Positions 17,987 through 26,888 of a stretch of DNA of 64,000 bases are shown here, one piece after another. The stretch is from assembly GCF_015056685.1 (NCBI RefSeq), contig NZ_SVFW01000011.1:1-64000 (forward strand). Direction: 5' to 3'. Origin of the DNA: Butyrivibrio sp. (GTDB lineage: Bacteria > Bacillota > Clostridia > Lachnospirales > Lachnospiraceae). Every line of letters starts with the position of its first letter. Position 1 is the first letter of the stretch. The notes under the pieces were generated by a model. The model saw only the letters and a list, made by a program, of their open reading frames with translations. It was not told the DNA's origin and searched no databases. Made by a program: the position numbers and the translations under genes.

Positions 17987-19909
17987 TTAAATATCTAATT
18001 CTGCATCAGTTGCGTGCTGATGTATAAAATCACGTCTTGGAGGTACATCAATACCCATAAGAAGTTCTGTCATCTGAGAGGCCATCTTGGCATCTTCAAT
18101 CTCAACAAGCTTTAATAATCTCTTTTCAGGATCAAGTGTAGTCTCCCAAAGCTGAGCAGGATCCATCTCACCAAGACCTTTGTATCTCTGGAGTGTAAAA
18201 GAGCCTTTATGAGTATTCCTGTATTTGGCAAGAGCACTGTCATCATAGAGATATTCCTCTTTTCCACGGGCCGGCATAGCCTTATAAAGAGGTGGCATAG
18301 CTATATAAACATGTCCCTGGAAAATAAGCTCAGGCATGAATCTATAGAACAATGTCAAAAGAAGTGTTGAAATATGCTCACCATCAACATCGGCATCGGC
18401 CATGATAATGATCTTGTCATATCGTAACTTGTTTATATCAAAGTCATTGCCATAACCTTCAGAAAAGCCACATCCAAAGGCATTGATCATTGTCTTGATC
18501 TCAGCATTAGCCAAGACCTTATCAATACTTGCTTTTTCAACGTTAAGTATTTTCCCTCGGATAGGAAGTATTGCCTGGAAGTTTCTGTCTCTGGCCATTT
18601 TAGCGCTGCCACCGGCAGAATCTCCCTCAACGATGAATATCTCACATTTAGAAGCATCCTTGCTGATACAGTTGGCAAGTTTACCATTTGAGTCAAAGGA
18701 ATACTTCTGCTTTGTAAGCATATTAGTCTTTGCTTTTTCTTCTGTTTTCCTTATCTTGGCAGCTTTCTCGGCACAACCGATGATTGCCTTCAAAGTCTCA
18801 AGATTTCTGTCAAAGTATCTTGTAACTTCTTCGCCTGTGATCTTGGAAACAATCTTCGCAGCGTCCTGATTATCAAGCTTTGTCTTAGTCTGTCCTTCAA
18901 ATCTTGGATCTGGATGCTTAATAGAAACAACAGCAGTCATACCGTTTCTTACATCGGTGCCTGTAAAGTTGTTGTCCTTATCCTTTAATATGTTGAGCTC
19001 TCTGGCATACTGGTTTATGACATTGGTAAACATTGTCTTAAAGCCCGTAAGATGAGTACCACCTTCAGCGTTATAGATATTATTACAGAATCCAAGAACT
19101 TCTTCATGGAATTCATTTACATACTGAAATGCTACTTCAACCTCTACGCCTTCGCTTTCACCGCTAAAAGATATAACGTCATGAACAGTCTCTTTTGACT
19201 TGTTCATATCCTTGATAAATCCGGTGATTCCGTCCGGCTCATGGAACTCAACATACTCCTCTACACCAGGGCGCTTATCCTGAAAAACAATTGTAAGAGA
19301 AGGGTTAAGATAAGCAGTCTCGTGAAGTCTTGACTTTATATCATCTTCTTTAAATCTTGTTTTTTCAAAAATAGTGTCATCCGGCAGGAAGTTTATTGTT
19401 GTTCCGTTTTCTTTTGTTGTTCCAACAGGAACTAAAAGGCCATTTTCAAGCTTAGTTGTGGGAATACCTCTCTCATAACTATCTTCATAAATATAGCCAT
19501 CCTTTTTAATTCTGACGCTCATCCTTGTAGACAAAGCGTTTACAACGGATGAACCAACACCATGAAGACCACCACTGGTCTTGTACGCATTATTATCAAA
19601 TTTACCACCGGCGTGAAGCATAGTAAGAACGACACGCTCAGCAGTAATGCCCTTAGCGTGCATTCCCACAGGAATACCTCTACCGTTATCTTCAATTGTA
19701 GCTGAACCATCAGCCTCTAATGTAACGTGGATTTTTGTGCAGAAACCTGCAAGATGTTCATCGACAGCGTTATCTACAATTTCATAAACAAGATGATTAA
19801 GACCTCTTGTAGAAACACTGCCAATATACATACCAGGACGCTTTCTAACAGCCTCAAGGCCCTCTAAAACAGTAATACTCGAAGCGTCATATTGTTCGTA
19901 TGCAGCCAT
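17987..19909 (-). CDS. parE: DNA topoisomerase IV subunit B (GyrB/ParE family)
   Basis: ATPase subunit of the type II topoisomerase (640 residues). The GHKL ATPase domain shows EIVDNAVDEHLAG, DNGRGIPVG and GGLHGVGSSVVNALS. The Toprim domain has IFIVEGDSAGGSAKMARDR followed by ILPIRGKILNVEKA and IIIMADADVDGEHI. It ends in the family's IGVD-like tail (MGIDVPPRRDFI). It starts with an AGGGG site and is paired with parC. Assigned with its partner to topoisomerase IV rather than gyrase. Confidence 0.88.
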   Translation of the reverse strand: MAAYEQYDASSITVLEGLEAVRKRPGMYIGSVSTRGLNHLVYEIVDNAVDEHLAGFCTKIHVTLEADGSATIEDNGRGIPVGMHAKGITAERVVLTMLHAGGKFDNNAYKTSGGLHGVGSSVVNALSTRMSVRIKKDGYIYEDSYERGIPTTKLENGLLVPVGTTKENGTTINFLPDDTIFEKTRFKEDDIKSRLHETAYLNPSLTIVFQDKRPGVEEYVEFHEPDGITGFIKDMNKSKETVHDVISFSGESEGVEVEVAFQYVNEFHEEVLGFCNNIYNAEGGTHLTGFKTMFTNVINQYARELNILKDKDNNFTGTDVRNGMTAVVSIKHPDPRFEGQTKTKLDNQDAAKIVSKITGEEVTRYFDRNLETLKAIIGCAEKAAKIRKTEEKAKTNMLTKQKYSFDSNGKLANCISKDASKCEIFIVEGDSAGGSAKMARDRNFQAILPIRGKILNVEKASIDKVLANAEIKTMINAFGCGFSEGYGNDFDINKLRYDKIIIMADADVDGEHISTLLLTLFYRFMPELIFQGHVYIAMPPLYKAMPARGKEEYLYDDSALAKYRNTHKGSFTLQRYKGLGEMDPAQLWETTLDPEKRLLKLVEIEDAKMASQMTELLMGIDVPPRRDFIHQHATDAELDI

Positions 19910-19955
19910 TCAAAACCCCTTTTCAAAACTTTTTTCTAAATAATATAAATTCAAA

Positions 19956-20825
19956 TTAAAAATGTAATTTTCTGGTAACAGTTACTGCCAAAGCCCCGGG
20001 ACCAATGTGACAGGCAACTGACAAAGAAAGCGGATCCATATGGATATCAAATCCAGGAAAGGCCTCTTCTACTTCTTTTTTCCAAGCCGTAGCAGCTTCT
20101 AAATCCTTGGTATAAGCACATGCAATATGAAAATCTCTTGCATCCATACCACCGAATCTATTTTCGATATCAGCCTTTATGGCATTTATCATTATGTTCT
20201 TACCCTGATTTGTTGTACGTGCTTTTGCAAATGCGTCAAGCTTTTCACCCTGGATCTGAAGTACAGGTTTTAAGCGAAGGAGTGTTCCAAGTGCAGCTGC
20301 AGCCGGTGTGATCCTTCCACCCTTTTTAAGATAATAAAGAGTATCAAGCATAATATAGATACTGGATTCGAATTTTGTATCCATAAGCTTTTTGACGATT
20401 TCTTCTGCTGATAAACCTGCTTTTGCCATTTCAAGTGCATCAAGAGCAGACTGTCTTTGAGTTACAGATATTCTCTGGTTATCTACTACGAAAACCTTGC
20501 CCTCATATTCTTCCTGTGCGATCATATATGCGCTCTGGCAGGAGCCGGAAAGGCCGCTGCTCATAGGAATATATATGATCTGGTCATAATCCTGTAAAAC
20601 CTTATCCCACAGAGTCATAAGTGAATCAGGAGTCGGCTGACTTGTTGAAACAGCAGCATCTTCGCCAAGTTTGGTATAAAATTGTTCCTGAGTAAGATTT
20701 ATATCTTCATAAAAATCTTCATCATTTATCATAAATGGCATAGGAACAACAAAAAGCCCTAATTCCTTGGCCTGACTTTGAGTTACACCACTATTACTAT
20801 CTGTAACAACTGCAATCTTAGACAT
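19956..20825 (-). CDS. DegV-family fatty-acid-binding protein (FakB-like)
   Basis: DegV proteins bind a fatty acid and present it to the kinase FakA for phosphorylation, allowing exogenous fatty acids to enter phospholipid synthesis. The 289-residue protein has the family motifs VTDSNSGV, STSQPTPDSLM, IPMSSGLSGSCQSA and LDTLYYLKKGGRI. A FakA homologue is encoded 3 kb upstream in the same direction (23.0-24.8 kb). No good ribosome-binding site lies close to the ATG; a strong AGGAGG sits 34-40 bases upstream, before a possible nine-codon leader ORF. Confidence 0.92.
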   Translation of the reverse strand: MSKIAVVTDSNSGVTQSQAKELGLFVVPMPFMINDEDFYEDINLTQEQFYTKLGEDAAVSTSQPTPDSLMTLWDKVLQDYDQIIYIPMSSGLSGSCQSAYMIAQEEYEGKVFVVDNQRISVTQRQSALDALEMAKAGLSAEEIVKKLMDTKFESSIYIMLDTLYYLKKGGRITPAAAALGTLLRLKPVLQIQGEKLDAFAKARTTNQGKNIMINAIKADIENRFGGMDARDFHIACAYTKDLEAATAWKKEVEEAFPGFDIHMDPLSLSVACHIGPGALAVTVTRKLHF

Positions 20826-20847
20826 AATATAGATATTCTACCGACAA
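20818..20847 (-). other. Possible nine-codon leader ORF before degV
   Basis: A strong AGGAGG (20865-20860) is spaced 12 bases from a TTG at 20847. It opens nine codons (reading MSVEYLYYV) whose TAA overlaps the second codon of degV. The degV ATG has only a weak site of its own, so its translation may depend on reinitiation. Chance occurrence is quite possible. Confidence 0.25.
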
Positions 20848-20899
20848 AAAGCCGATAATCCTCCTATTTTCATACTATTACACTAGAATAATATTACTT

Positions 20900-22969
20900 T
20901 TATAATGTGGCAAAGTCAACCGAATTTGCCGATTTTGTGCTGAGCAATTCTTTTAATACACTATGTTGTGGCAATATAAGATCAGGATCATTTGCCAAAA
21001 TCCTATCTGCATCCATAGCTGATTCTTTAACAAGATCGCTGTCGTGGTATATATCTCCAACACGGAAATTAAGGTCACCGCTTTGGCGAACACCAAAAAG
21101 GTCACCCGGGCCTCTTTGCCTTAAATCTTCCTCCGCAATCTTAAATCCATCATTGGATTTATTCATGATATCAAGTCTTTCTTTGGCTTCTTTTGACTCG
21201 GAAGTATTAAGGAATATGCAATATGACTGAGCATCACCTCTTCCTACTCTTCCGCGAAGCTGATGGAGCTGCGAAAGCCCGAATCGCTCAGCATTTTCAA
21301 TCATCATAACCGTGGCATTTGGAACATTTATGCCAACCTCTATAACAGTTGTGGAAACTAAAACATCGATATCTTTCCTTGCAAAAGCATCCATTATCTT
21401 GTCTTTTTCAGCCGGCTTCATTTTTCCGTGGAGCATGTCAACCCGTATATCTGAAGGCAATGCCGCCCTTAGCTTTTCGGTATAATCGGTAACATTTTCA
21501 ACATTATCAAGTTCGCCCTCTTCAATCATCGGACAAATTACATAAGCCTGATGTCCCGCTTCTACCTGGCTTTTAATGAACTTATAAGCTGTAGGTCGGT
21601 AATCAGTTCCAACAACACAGTTCTTTATAGGCTTTCTTCCACCGGGAAGTTCATTAACTATAGAAATATGCAGATCTCCATAAAGAATTATCGCAAGTGT
21701 TCTGGGTATTGGAGTTGCACTCATTAGTAAAACATGAACCTTATCACCTTTGCCTGCTAAAGATTCTCTCTGACGAACTCCGAATCTGTGCTGTTCATCA
21801 GTAACAACCAGGGCAAGATTTTTATAATTCACCTTTTCCTGAATAAGGGCATTTGTTCCGATAATGCAGTTAACTTCGCCTTCACTTATGAGTCTTTGTG
21901 CCTCTTTTTTCTCTTTAGCAGAAAGAGCTCCTGTTAAAAGAACCGGTTTTAAAGTCTTTAGGTCATATTTTTTAATAATCTCTTTAAAACTCTCATAATG
22001 CTGGGCAGCCAGAACTTCAGTAGGAGCCATTAATGCGCCCTGATAGCCATTTGCAGCTGTAGTTAAAAGAGCCAGCAAAGAAATAATTGTTTTTCCGGAG
22101 CCTACATCTCCCTGTATAAGCCTGTTCATAACTGTTTCGCCGCCAAGGTCGGATCTAATATCCTCCCAAGCCTTCATCTGAGCATTTGTAAGCTTATAAG
22201 GAAGCCTTTCCAAAAGCCTTTGTGTGTCGGCTACGTCGATCATTGGATATGAATTCTTGATAACTTCCTGAGACTTTTTTAATAGCCTTAACTTAAGCAC
22301 AAAAAGTAAAAACTCATCATAAGCTAGTCTCCTTCTGGACTTTTCCAGTGCTTTCGCATCCGAAGGAAAATGTATGCCCACAACAGCTTCACTATAGCTT
22401 GTTAGGCCATGGCTTTTTATTAAATCATCAGGTAAATATTCTTCAAATCTTCCTGCATTTTTAAAAGCCTCGTGCATTGCCTTAATGACTATGTTGTTAG
22501 TAAGCCCTTTAACAAGAGGATACCTTGGCTGCATCTGACCCATAAGCGCCATATATTCGTCAAGCTTATACATTTTAGGCTGATCCATGGATAGGAAATT
22601 GCCTTTTTTCTGAACCATTCCTCTAAATACATGAGTTGTTCCGAGCTTTAACACGCTTGCAAGGTAAGGAGCGTTAAAATAGGTCATTTTAACCCTTGCG
22701 GTTTGATCAGCAGCCTCAAAAGCAATAATAGAAAGGTTTCTGACTCTTCTTTTAACAATGCTTCCTATAATAGTCAGTTTACATGCGTTTATTTCACCGG
22801 GCTTCATATCGCAGGCATTTAAAATATTCCCATAAATATCATAGGCCCTTGGATAGTACCTGATCAGGTCGCCACAGGTATAAACGCCACATTTTTCAAA
22901 AAGCTTTGCTGTTTTCTCCCCGATACCCTTTAAATTTATAACCTTTTCTTCAAGTTCTCTGCTCCCCAA
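20900..22969 (-). CDS. recG: ATP-dependent DNA helicase RecG
   Basis: Remodels stalled replication forks and branched DNA. The 689-residue protein has an N-terminal wedge/OB domain (about 1-230), then helicase motifs RLIQGDVGSGKT (Walker A), VVTDEQHRFG (DExH-type box), LLMSATPIPRTLA, and QLRGRVGRG with the RQRGPGDLFG motif typical of RecG. The start is TTG at 22969 with GAGGTG close upstream. A hairpin terminator precedes it, so it has either its own promoter or leaky read-through from fakA. Confidence 0.96.
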   Translation of the reverse strand: MGSRELEEKVINLKGIGEKTAKLFEKCGVYTCGDLIRYYPRAYDIYGNILNACDMKPGEINACKLTIIGSIVKRRVRNLSIIAFEAADQTARVKMTYFNAPYLASVLKLGTTHVFRGMVQKKGNFLSMDQPKMYKLDEYMALMGQMQPRYPLVKGLTNNIVIKAMHEAFKNAGRFEEYLPDDLIKSHGLTSYSEAVVGIHFPSDAKALEKSRRRLAYDEFLLFVLKLRLLKKSQEVIKNSYPMIDVADTQRLLERLPYKLTNAQMKAWEDIRSDLGGETVMNRLIQGDVGSGKTIISLLALLTTAANGYQGALMAPTEVLAAQHYESFKEIIKKYDLKTLKPVLLTGALSAKEKKEAQRLISEGEVNCIIGTNALIQEKVNYKNLALVVTDEQHRFGVRQRESLAGKGDKVHVLLMSATPIPRTLAIILYGDLHISIVNELPGGRKPIKNCVVGTDYRPTAYKFIKSQVEAGHQAYVICPMIEEGELDNVENVTDYTEKLRAALPSDIRVDMLHGKMKPAEKDKIMDAFARKDIDVLVSTTVIEVGINVPNATVMMIENAERFGLSQLHQLRGRVGRGDAQSYCIFLNTSESKEAKERLDIMNKSNDGFKIAEEDLRQRGPGDLFGVRQSGDLNFRVGDIYHDSDLVKESAMDADRILANDPDLILPQHSVLKELLSTKSANSVDFATL

Positions 22970-22989
22970 AACACACCTCGCAATAAAGA

Positions 22990-23020
22990 AAATTAAAGCC
23001 AGGCAAACTAAGCCTGGCTT
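22990..23020 (-). terminator. Terminator between fakA and recG
   Basis: The inverted repeat AAGCCAGGC (22996-23004) / GCCTGGCTT (23012-23020) forms a 9-bp stem with a 7-base loop. On the minus strand it is followed by TAATTTTC. It lies 17 bases past the fakA stop, so it probably ends or reduces the asp23-fakA transcript. Confidence 0.62.
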
Positions 23021-23036
23021 ATAGTTAATCTATAAA

Positions 23037-24824
23037 TTATTCTGCAGAAACTATGTAGTAATATATTGGCTGTCCGCCATACTGAAGTTCTACATCACAC
23101 TGTGGATACTTCTCACTGATCTTGTTCTTTAAGTTCTCAGCATCCTTCTCATCAACTTCATCACCATAGTAAACACTGATGAGTTCAAGATCGTCATTCA
23201 TCATCTTATCGAGCATGTTATATGTTACATCAGCAATTTCAGCTCCTACTGAAAGGATTCCTGAATCACCGATTCCCATGTAATCGCCCTGTTTGATCTG
23301 TACATCATCGATAACTGTGTCTCTGACAGCATATGTTACTTCACCGGTATTAACAGTTGAAAGAGCTTCTTTCATAGCTGCTATATTATCTTCAAGTGCT
23401 ACATCAGGTACATAGTTAATGATTGCAGTTACACCCTGAGGAACAGTCTTTGATGGAACAACTACGATCTTCTTACCATCATCTGAATCTTCTGCCATAA
23501 TAGCTGCCTGATTAGCTGCAAGAATAATATTCTTGTTGTTAGGAAGTACTATTACAGTGTCAGCATTAACCTTTTCAACAGCATCCATAATATCTGCTGT
23601 ACTTGGATTCATTGTCTGTCCGCCTTCAATGACGTAATCAACTCCAAGTCCTCTGAAGATTTCTGCAAGGCCATCACCTGCACATACTGTAACAAAGCCA
23701 ACTTCCTTGTGAGGCATCTCAGGTATTTCTTCTTCCTTTGTATCATCAAGTTCAACCTTGTCACCAAGAGGAATATCATCTCCGGGTAAATATGTTGGTG
23801 TAAGCTCAGCAGCTCCATTTATCTCAGTCTTGATCTCAGCCCAGGAACCATCATTATTTTCATGGAAGAGTTTCTCTCTGTGTTCCATTCTCATGTTGTC
23901 AATCTTCATATTTGAAAGCTGACCATACATAAGAGCTCTCTGAATAGCAAGACCAGGATCATTGGAATGTACGTGAACTTTACAAATCTCGTCATCAGCC
24001 ACCATTACAATGCTGTCACCAATGGATTCAAGGAAAGACTTAAAGTCTATCTCCTGCTTGATATTAAGAGGTTTAGACAAAAGAACAATAAACTCTGTAC
24101 AATAACCAAATTTAATATCAGCTTCTTCAACTTCCTTGCCAGCCGCACCAGCCTTTGCACCAGGTGTCATAGCTTCTTCATTTATTGAAAGATCGATCTC
24201 TTTTCCAAGATAGCCATCAAGAGCACCCTTAAGAACCTGCATAAGGCCCTGTCCGCCAGAGTCTACAACACCAGCCTGCTTAAGAACAGGAAGCATATCA
24301 GGTGTCTTGGCAAGTACTTCATCAGCGTACTTGATAACTTCGCTGCAGAAATACTCGATATCATCTGTTCCCTCTACTGCAAGTTCATGAGCCTTTTCAG
24401 CTGCACCCTTGGCAACAGTAAGGATTGTTCCTTCCTTAGGCTTCATAACAGCCTTATAAGCAGTCTCAACAGCCTTATCGAAAGCAGCTGAAAGAATCTC
24501 TACATTAACTTCATCATGCTCTTTAACAACTTTGGTAAATCCTCTAAGGAGCTGTGAAAGAATAACTCCGGAGTTACCTCTGGCGCCACGAAGGGACCCA
24601 GATGAAATAGCCTTACAAATTGATGTCATGTCGCTGCTATCGCCAAGACCTGAAACCTCTTTAGCTGCTGACATGATAGTCATTGTCATATTTGTGCCTG
24701 TATCTCCATCGGGAACAGGGAATACGTTAAGTTCGTTTATCCATTCCTTTTTTGCCTCAAGATTCTTGGCACCAGCTAAAAACATTTTTGACAACAGCTT
24801 AGCGTCAATTACATTATTACTCAA
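23037..24824 (-). CDS. fakA: Fatty acid kinase FakA (YloV, DAK2-domain)
   Basis: ATP-dependent kinase that phosphorylates fatty acids held by FakB/DegV proteins. The 595-residue length is near that of B. subtilis YloV. The N-terminal DhaL/DAK2 nucleotide-binding domain (about 5-200) has NVFPVPDGDTGTNMTMT with the Mg-binding aspartates and GARGNSGVILSQLLRG. The central and C-terminal parts (HVHSNDPG and a DegV-like region) match the FakB-binding part. It starts with TTG at 24824 behind AGGAGG. It follows the Asp23 gene, the usual yloU-yloV order. Confidence 0.93.
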   Translation of the reverse strand: MSNNVIDAKLLSKMFLAGAKNLEAKKEWINELNVFPVPDGDTGTNMTMTIMSAAKEVSGLGDSSDMTSICKAISSGSLRGARGNSGVILSQLLRGFTKVVKEHDEVNVEILSAAFDKAVETAYKAVMKPKEGTILTVAKGAAEKAHELAVEGTDDIEYFCSEVIKYADEVLAKTPDMLPVLKQAGVVDSGGQGLMQVLKGALDGYLGKEIDLSINEEAMTPGAKAGAAGKEVEEADIKFGYCTEFIVLLSKPLNIKQEIDFKSFLESIGDSIVMVADDEICKVHVHSNDPGLAIQRALMYGQLSNMKIDNMRMEHREKLFHENNDGSWAEIKTEINGAAELTPTYLPGDDIPLGDKVELDDTKEEEIPEMPHKEVGFVTVCAGDGLAEIFRGLGVDYVIEGGQTMNPSTADIMDAVEKVNADTVIVLPNNKNIILAANQAAIMAEDSDDGKKIVVVPSKTVPQGVTAIINYVPDVALEDNIAAMKEALSTVNTGEVTYAVRDTVIDDVQIKQGDYMGIGDSGILSVGAEIADVTYNMLDKMMNDDLELISVYYGDEVDEKDAENLKNKISEKYPQCDVELQYGGQPIYYYIVSAE

Positions 24825-24857
24825 AACTTAATTCCTCCTAGAACTCAATCGAGCCAA

Positions 24858-25220
24858 TTAATCTATAACACGGACGCCTTCGATGTAGATATTAATCTTC
24901 TCGATTTCGAGCCCGGTAAATTCCTCTACTTTATATTTAACAGTGTCGATAAGGTTATCAGATACTGCTGAGATACTAACTCCATAAGCTACTATAACAT
25001 GAAAGTCAAGTTTAAGCTTGTTGTTATCATCAAGCGTTACATTTATACCTCTTGTCATGGAATCAAGCTTAAGAAGGCTAACAAGACCATCCTTGACATT
25101 TACATTGGCCATTCCAACAATTCCAAAGCATTCCATTGCGACTGCACCAGCATACTGGGCAATTACTTCATTATCAATAGAAATATTTCCCATGTGTGTG
25201 TTTACCACAGAAGCTTTCAT
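24858..25220 (-). CDS. Asp23/Gls24 envelope-stress family protein (YloU-like)
   Basis: A 120-residue cytoplasmic protein of the Asp23 family, which associates with the membrane and relates to cell-envelope homeostasis. Typical segments are GNISIDNEVIAQYAG at the start, CFGIVGMANVNVKDG, and VEEFTGLEIEKINIYIEGV at the end. It leads the unit with fakA, an arrangement common in Firmicutes. It has an AAGGAGG site 6 bases before the ATG. It is transcribed divergently from rpmB. Confidence 0.93.
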   Translation of the reverse strand: MKASVVNTHMGNISIDNEVIAQYAGAVAMECFGIVGMANVNVKDGLVSLLKLDSMTRGINVTLDDNNKLKLDFHVIVAYGVSISAVSDNLIDTVKYKVEEFTGLEIEKINIYIEGVRVID

Positions 25221-25275
25221 ATAATTCCTCCTTAACAGGCAGTGCTATCACCGCCGTTTTCGCATACCATATAGT

Positions 25276-25304
25276 ATTATAATAGCAGTTTATAAAAAAA
25301 TAAA
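25276..25304 (-). promoter_or_regulatory. Probable promoter of asp23-fakA
   Basis: The minus strand has a perfect TATAAT (25281-25276) with TTTATT 17 bases upstream (25304-25299). The -35 is poor but the position, about 55 bases before the gene in a divergent gap, is right. Confidence 0.42.
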
Positions 25305-25326
25305 CCATAAATTTTCTATATTTCTC

Positions 25327-25355
25327 TTGCAATTAGTTTTCGTTTCTGCTAATAT
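25327..25355 (+). promoter_or_regulatory. Sigma-A promoter of rpmB
   Basis: TTGCAA (25327-25332), a 17-base spacer and TAATAT (25350-25355) lie 75 bases before rpmB on the plus strand. The resulting leader is about 65 bases and no leader motif was recognised in it. Confidence 0.72.
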
Positions 25356-25428
25356 ATCAATGTTGCGAAAACATAAGCAATAATATGCTATTTATTTACG
25401 ATTACATGGCTTATAAGGAGGTGTCAAA

Positions 25429-25614
25429 ATGGCTAAATGTGATATTTGTGGCAAGGGCGTTCATTTCGGTAACAACGTAAGCCATTCTCATAGAAGATCT
25501 AACAGAGTTTGGAAGTCAAACGTTCAGCACGTTGCTGTTAAGGTCAACGGTCAGTCAAAGAGAATGCACGTTTGCGCAAGTTGCCTTAGATCTAACAAGG
25601 TTGAAAGAGCTTAA
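25429..25614 (+). CDS. rpmB: 50S ribosomal protein L28
   Basis: A 61-residue ribosomal protein in which four cysteines form a zinc site: CDICG at the start and HVCASC near the end, so this is the zinc-containing form. The motif GNNVSHSHRRSNR is typical. It has a strong AAGGAGGTG site 6 bases upstream of the ATG. It stands alone on the plus strand between its own promoter and a bidirectional terminator. Confidence 0.97.
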   Translation: MAKCDICGKGVHFGNNVSHSHRRSNRVWKSNVQHVAVKVNGQSKRMHVCASCLRSNKVERA

Positions 25615-25625
25615 TTAGTAATAAT

Positions 25626-25655
25626 AAAAACTACCTGATGACAGGTAGTTTTTTT
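25626..25655. terminator. Bidirectional terminator between rpmB and the convergent operon
   Basis: A 12-bp stem, AAAAACTACCTG / CAGGTAGTTTTT with loop ATGA, is followed by Ts on the plus strand and preceded by A-rich sequence, so it works as a Rho-independent terminator both ways. It ends rpmB and the four-gene minus-strand operon starting at 30 kb. Confidence 0.87.
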
Positions 25656-25695
25656 ATTGCATTTTTTACTCTTCTATTTTTATGAATTATATTTC

Positions 25696-26112
25696 TTATA
25701 CGGAAAATCCAAAGAGAGCAAGTTTCGATATGATAAGCTCTCTTATAATAATTCCCTTCTCTTCTTTTTCATCCTTATTCATTTTTACAAGCTGTTCTAT
25801 TGTATAGACTTTCTCTTTAAAACCCTTTTCATGATTTAAAGGATCTTTATATTGAGATGTTCTGATCCTAAGTCTGAGCTGCCTATAGAGTTTATAATCA
25901 AAACTATCTTTTTCTATATAGTAGAGATGGCTCTCAAGACTTGTATCAAGATCAACTTCATCTTTAATATATTTTGATATTATGGTCTTGAACTTAAATG
26001 GGACCATCTCATTATTTAAGAGCTCATTATAGTTATAACGAGCTCCAAAATAATATCTTTCTATATCCTGCATGTAATACTTGAAATCATCTTCATTTAC
26101 AATATTCTGCAT
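25696..26112 (-). CDS. Unrecognised small protein, last gene of degenerate-signalling operon
   Basis: I do not recognise this 138-residue protein. It is charged and predicted mostly helical, with a tyrosine-rich N-terminus (DDFKYYMQDIERYYFGARYN) and no signal peptide or membrane helix. The C-terminus is amphipathic (IIIRELIISKLALFGFSV). It starts 8 bases after the sigma-like gene, so the two are likely translated together and may interact. No catalytic motif is seen. Confidence 0.8.
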   Translation of the reverse strand: MQNIVNEDDFKYYMQDIERYYFGARYNYNELLNNEMVPFKFKTIISKYIKDEVDLDTSLESHLYYIEKDSFDYKLYRQLRLRIRTSQYKDPLNHEKGFKEKVYTIEQLVKMNKDEKEEKGIIIRELIISKLALFGFSV

Positions 26113-26120
26113 ATGCTTAA

Positions 26121-26879
26121 TTACTTCTCTCCGCTGTCAAGATCTTCAATGTTGTCGCCGCTGAACTTTATGGCACTCCTAATCTTATCTTCATCCCATC
26201 CTGTCTCATCCATAAGCTCTTTTACGGTGACTTTACGTCTAAGATCATCTGCAAGCTCTTTTGCCTTGTCTGCAACTTCTTGAACAAGTTTAAGAACCTT
26301 CTGGCTTCCTGTATCTTCTGCAAGATTCTCCTGAATAATATTCTCCATGGCATCAAGCATAAGCTTATATAAAAAGCTCTCAACTTCTGATGGCTCCCCA
26401 ACAGCATCAAGCATTGTAACGCCCTTGGTAAGAGCTACATTTCCTTCGCCTATAAGGTCTTCCAAAAATACTCCCTGTTCGGAATACATTCTTGCAACAT
26501 CTACTACAAGAGGAAGATACATGGAAATAAGCTTTTCCTGCGCATCCTTTTCCCCTGCCAAAGCTGAAATTGCTATAGCTTCTTTTTCGCCATCAGTATA
26601 ACTTGGGAGTGCATTTAAGCTTTCAATGTAATCATCGAGATAATTCTTTTCCTCATCAGAAAGATCCTCATCAGTAAAAACAGCTTCTTCATCAACACCT
26701 ATCTTATGACTTTTCAGGTATTCAAAGACCATTTCAAACTGCTTTTCATCAAGTTCAAGATCAGAAAAAGCTTCTTTAACCTCCTCTGATGTGATTATGT
26801 TTTTATTTTCTCTGGCTGTTCTTGTAACATTCTTTAAAATAGCCGCAAATTCTTTTTCTTTGTTTTCTAAATTACCCAT
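26121..26879 (-). CDS. Sigma-70-like protein lacking region 4 and normal -10 recognition residues
   Basis: A 252-residue protein clearly derived from a sigma-70 factor. Residues 8-62 resemble region 1.1 (ITSEEVKEAFSDLELDEKQFE), and 108-155 resemble regions 1.2-2.2 (QEKLISMYLPLVVDVARMYSEQG, LEDLIGEGNVAL), the part that binds RNA polymerase beta-prime. Where regions 2.3-2.4 normally have an aromatic WWIRQ stretch, it has FLYKLMLDAMENIIQ. Residues 195-245 look like region 3.1, and the protein then stops: region 4, which reads the -35 box, is absent. It may bind polymerase without directing it to a standard promoter. RBS AAAGGAG; second-last gene of the four-gene operon. Confidence 0.85.
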   Translation of the reverse strand: MGNLENKEKEFAAILKNVTRTARENKNIITSEEVKEAFSDLELDEKQFEMVFEYLKSHKIGVDEEAVFTDEDLSDEEKNYLDDYIESLNALPSYTDGEKEAIAISALAGEKDAQEKLISMYLPLVVDVARMYSEQGVFLEDLIGEGNVALTKGVTMLDAVGEPSEVESFLYKLMLDAMENIIQENLAEDTGSQKVLKLVQEVADKAKELADDLRRKVTVKELMDETGWDEDKIRSAIKFSGDNIEDLDSGEK

Positions 26880-26888
26880 GGTGCTCCT

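Noticed and set aside
15729..19909. Calling the topoisomerase pair gyrA/gyrB
   Set aside because: No GyrA box is visible and subunit A is short; topoisomerase IV is the better reading, although a gyrase paralogue cannot be excluded without comparison.
20851..20858. GCCGATAA, the sigma-28 (FliA) -10 consensus
   Set aside because: It is on the plus strand, pointing away from degV into no gene, and lacks a TAAA -35 at the right spacing.
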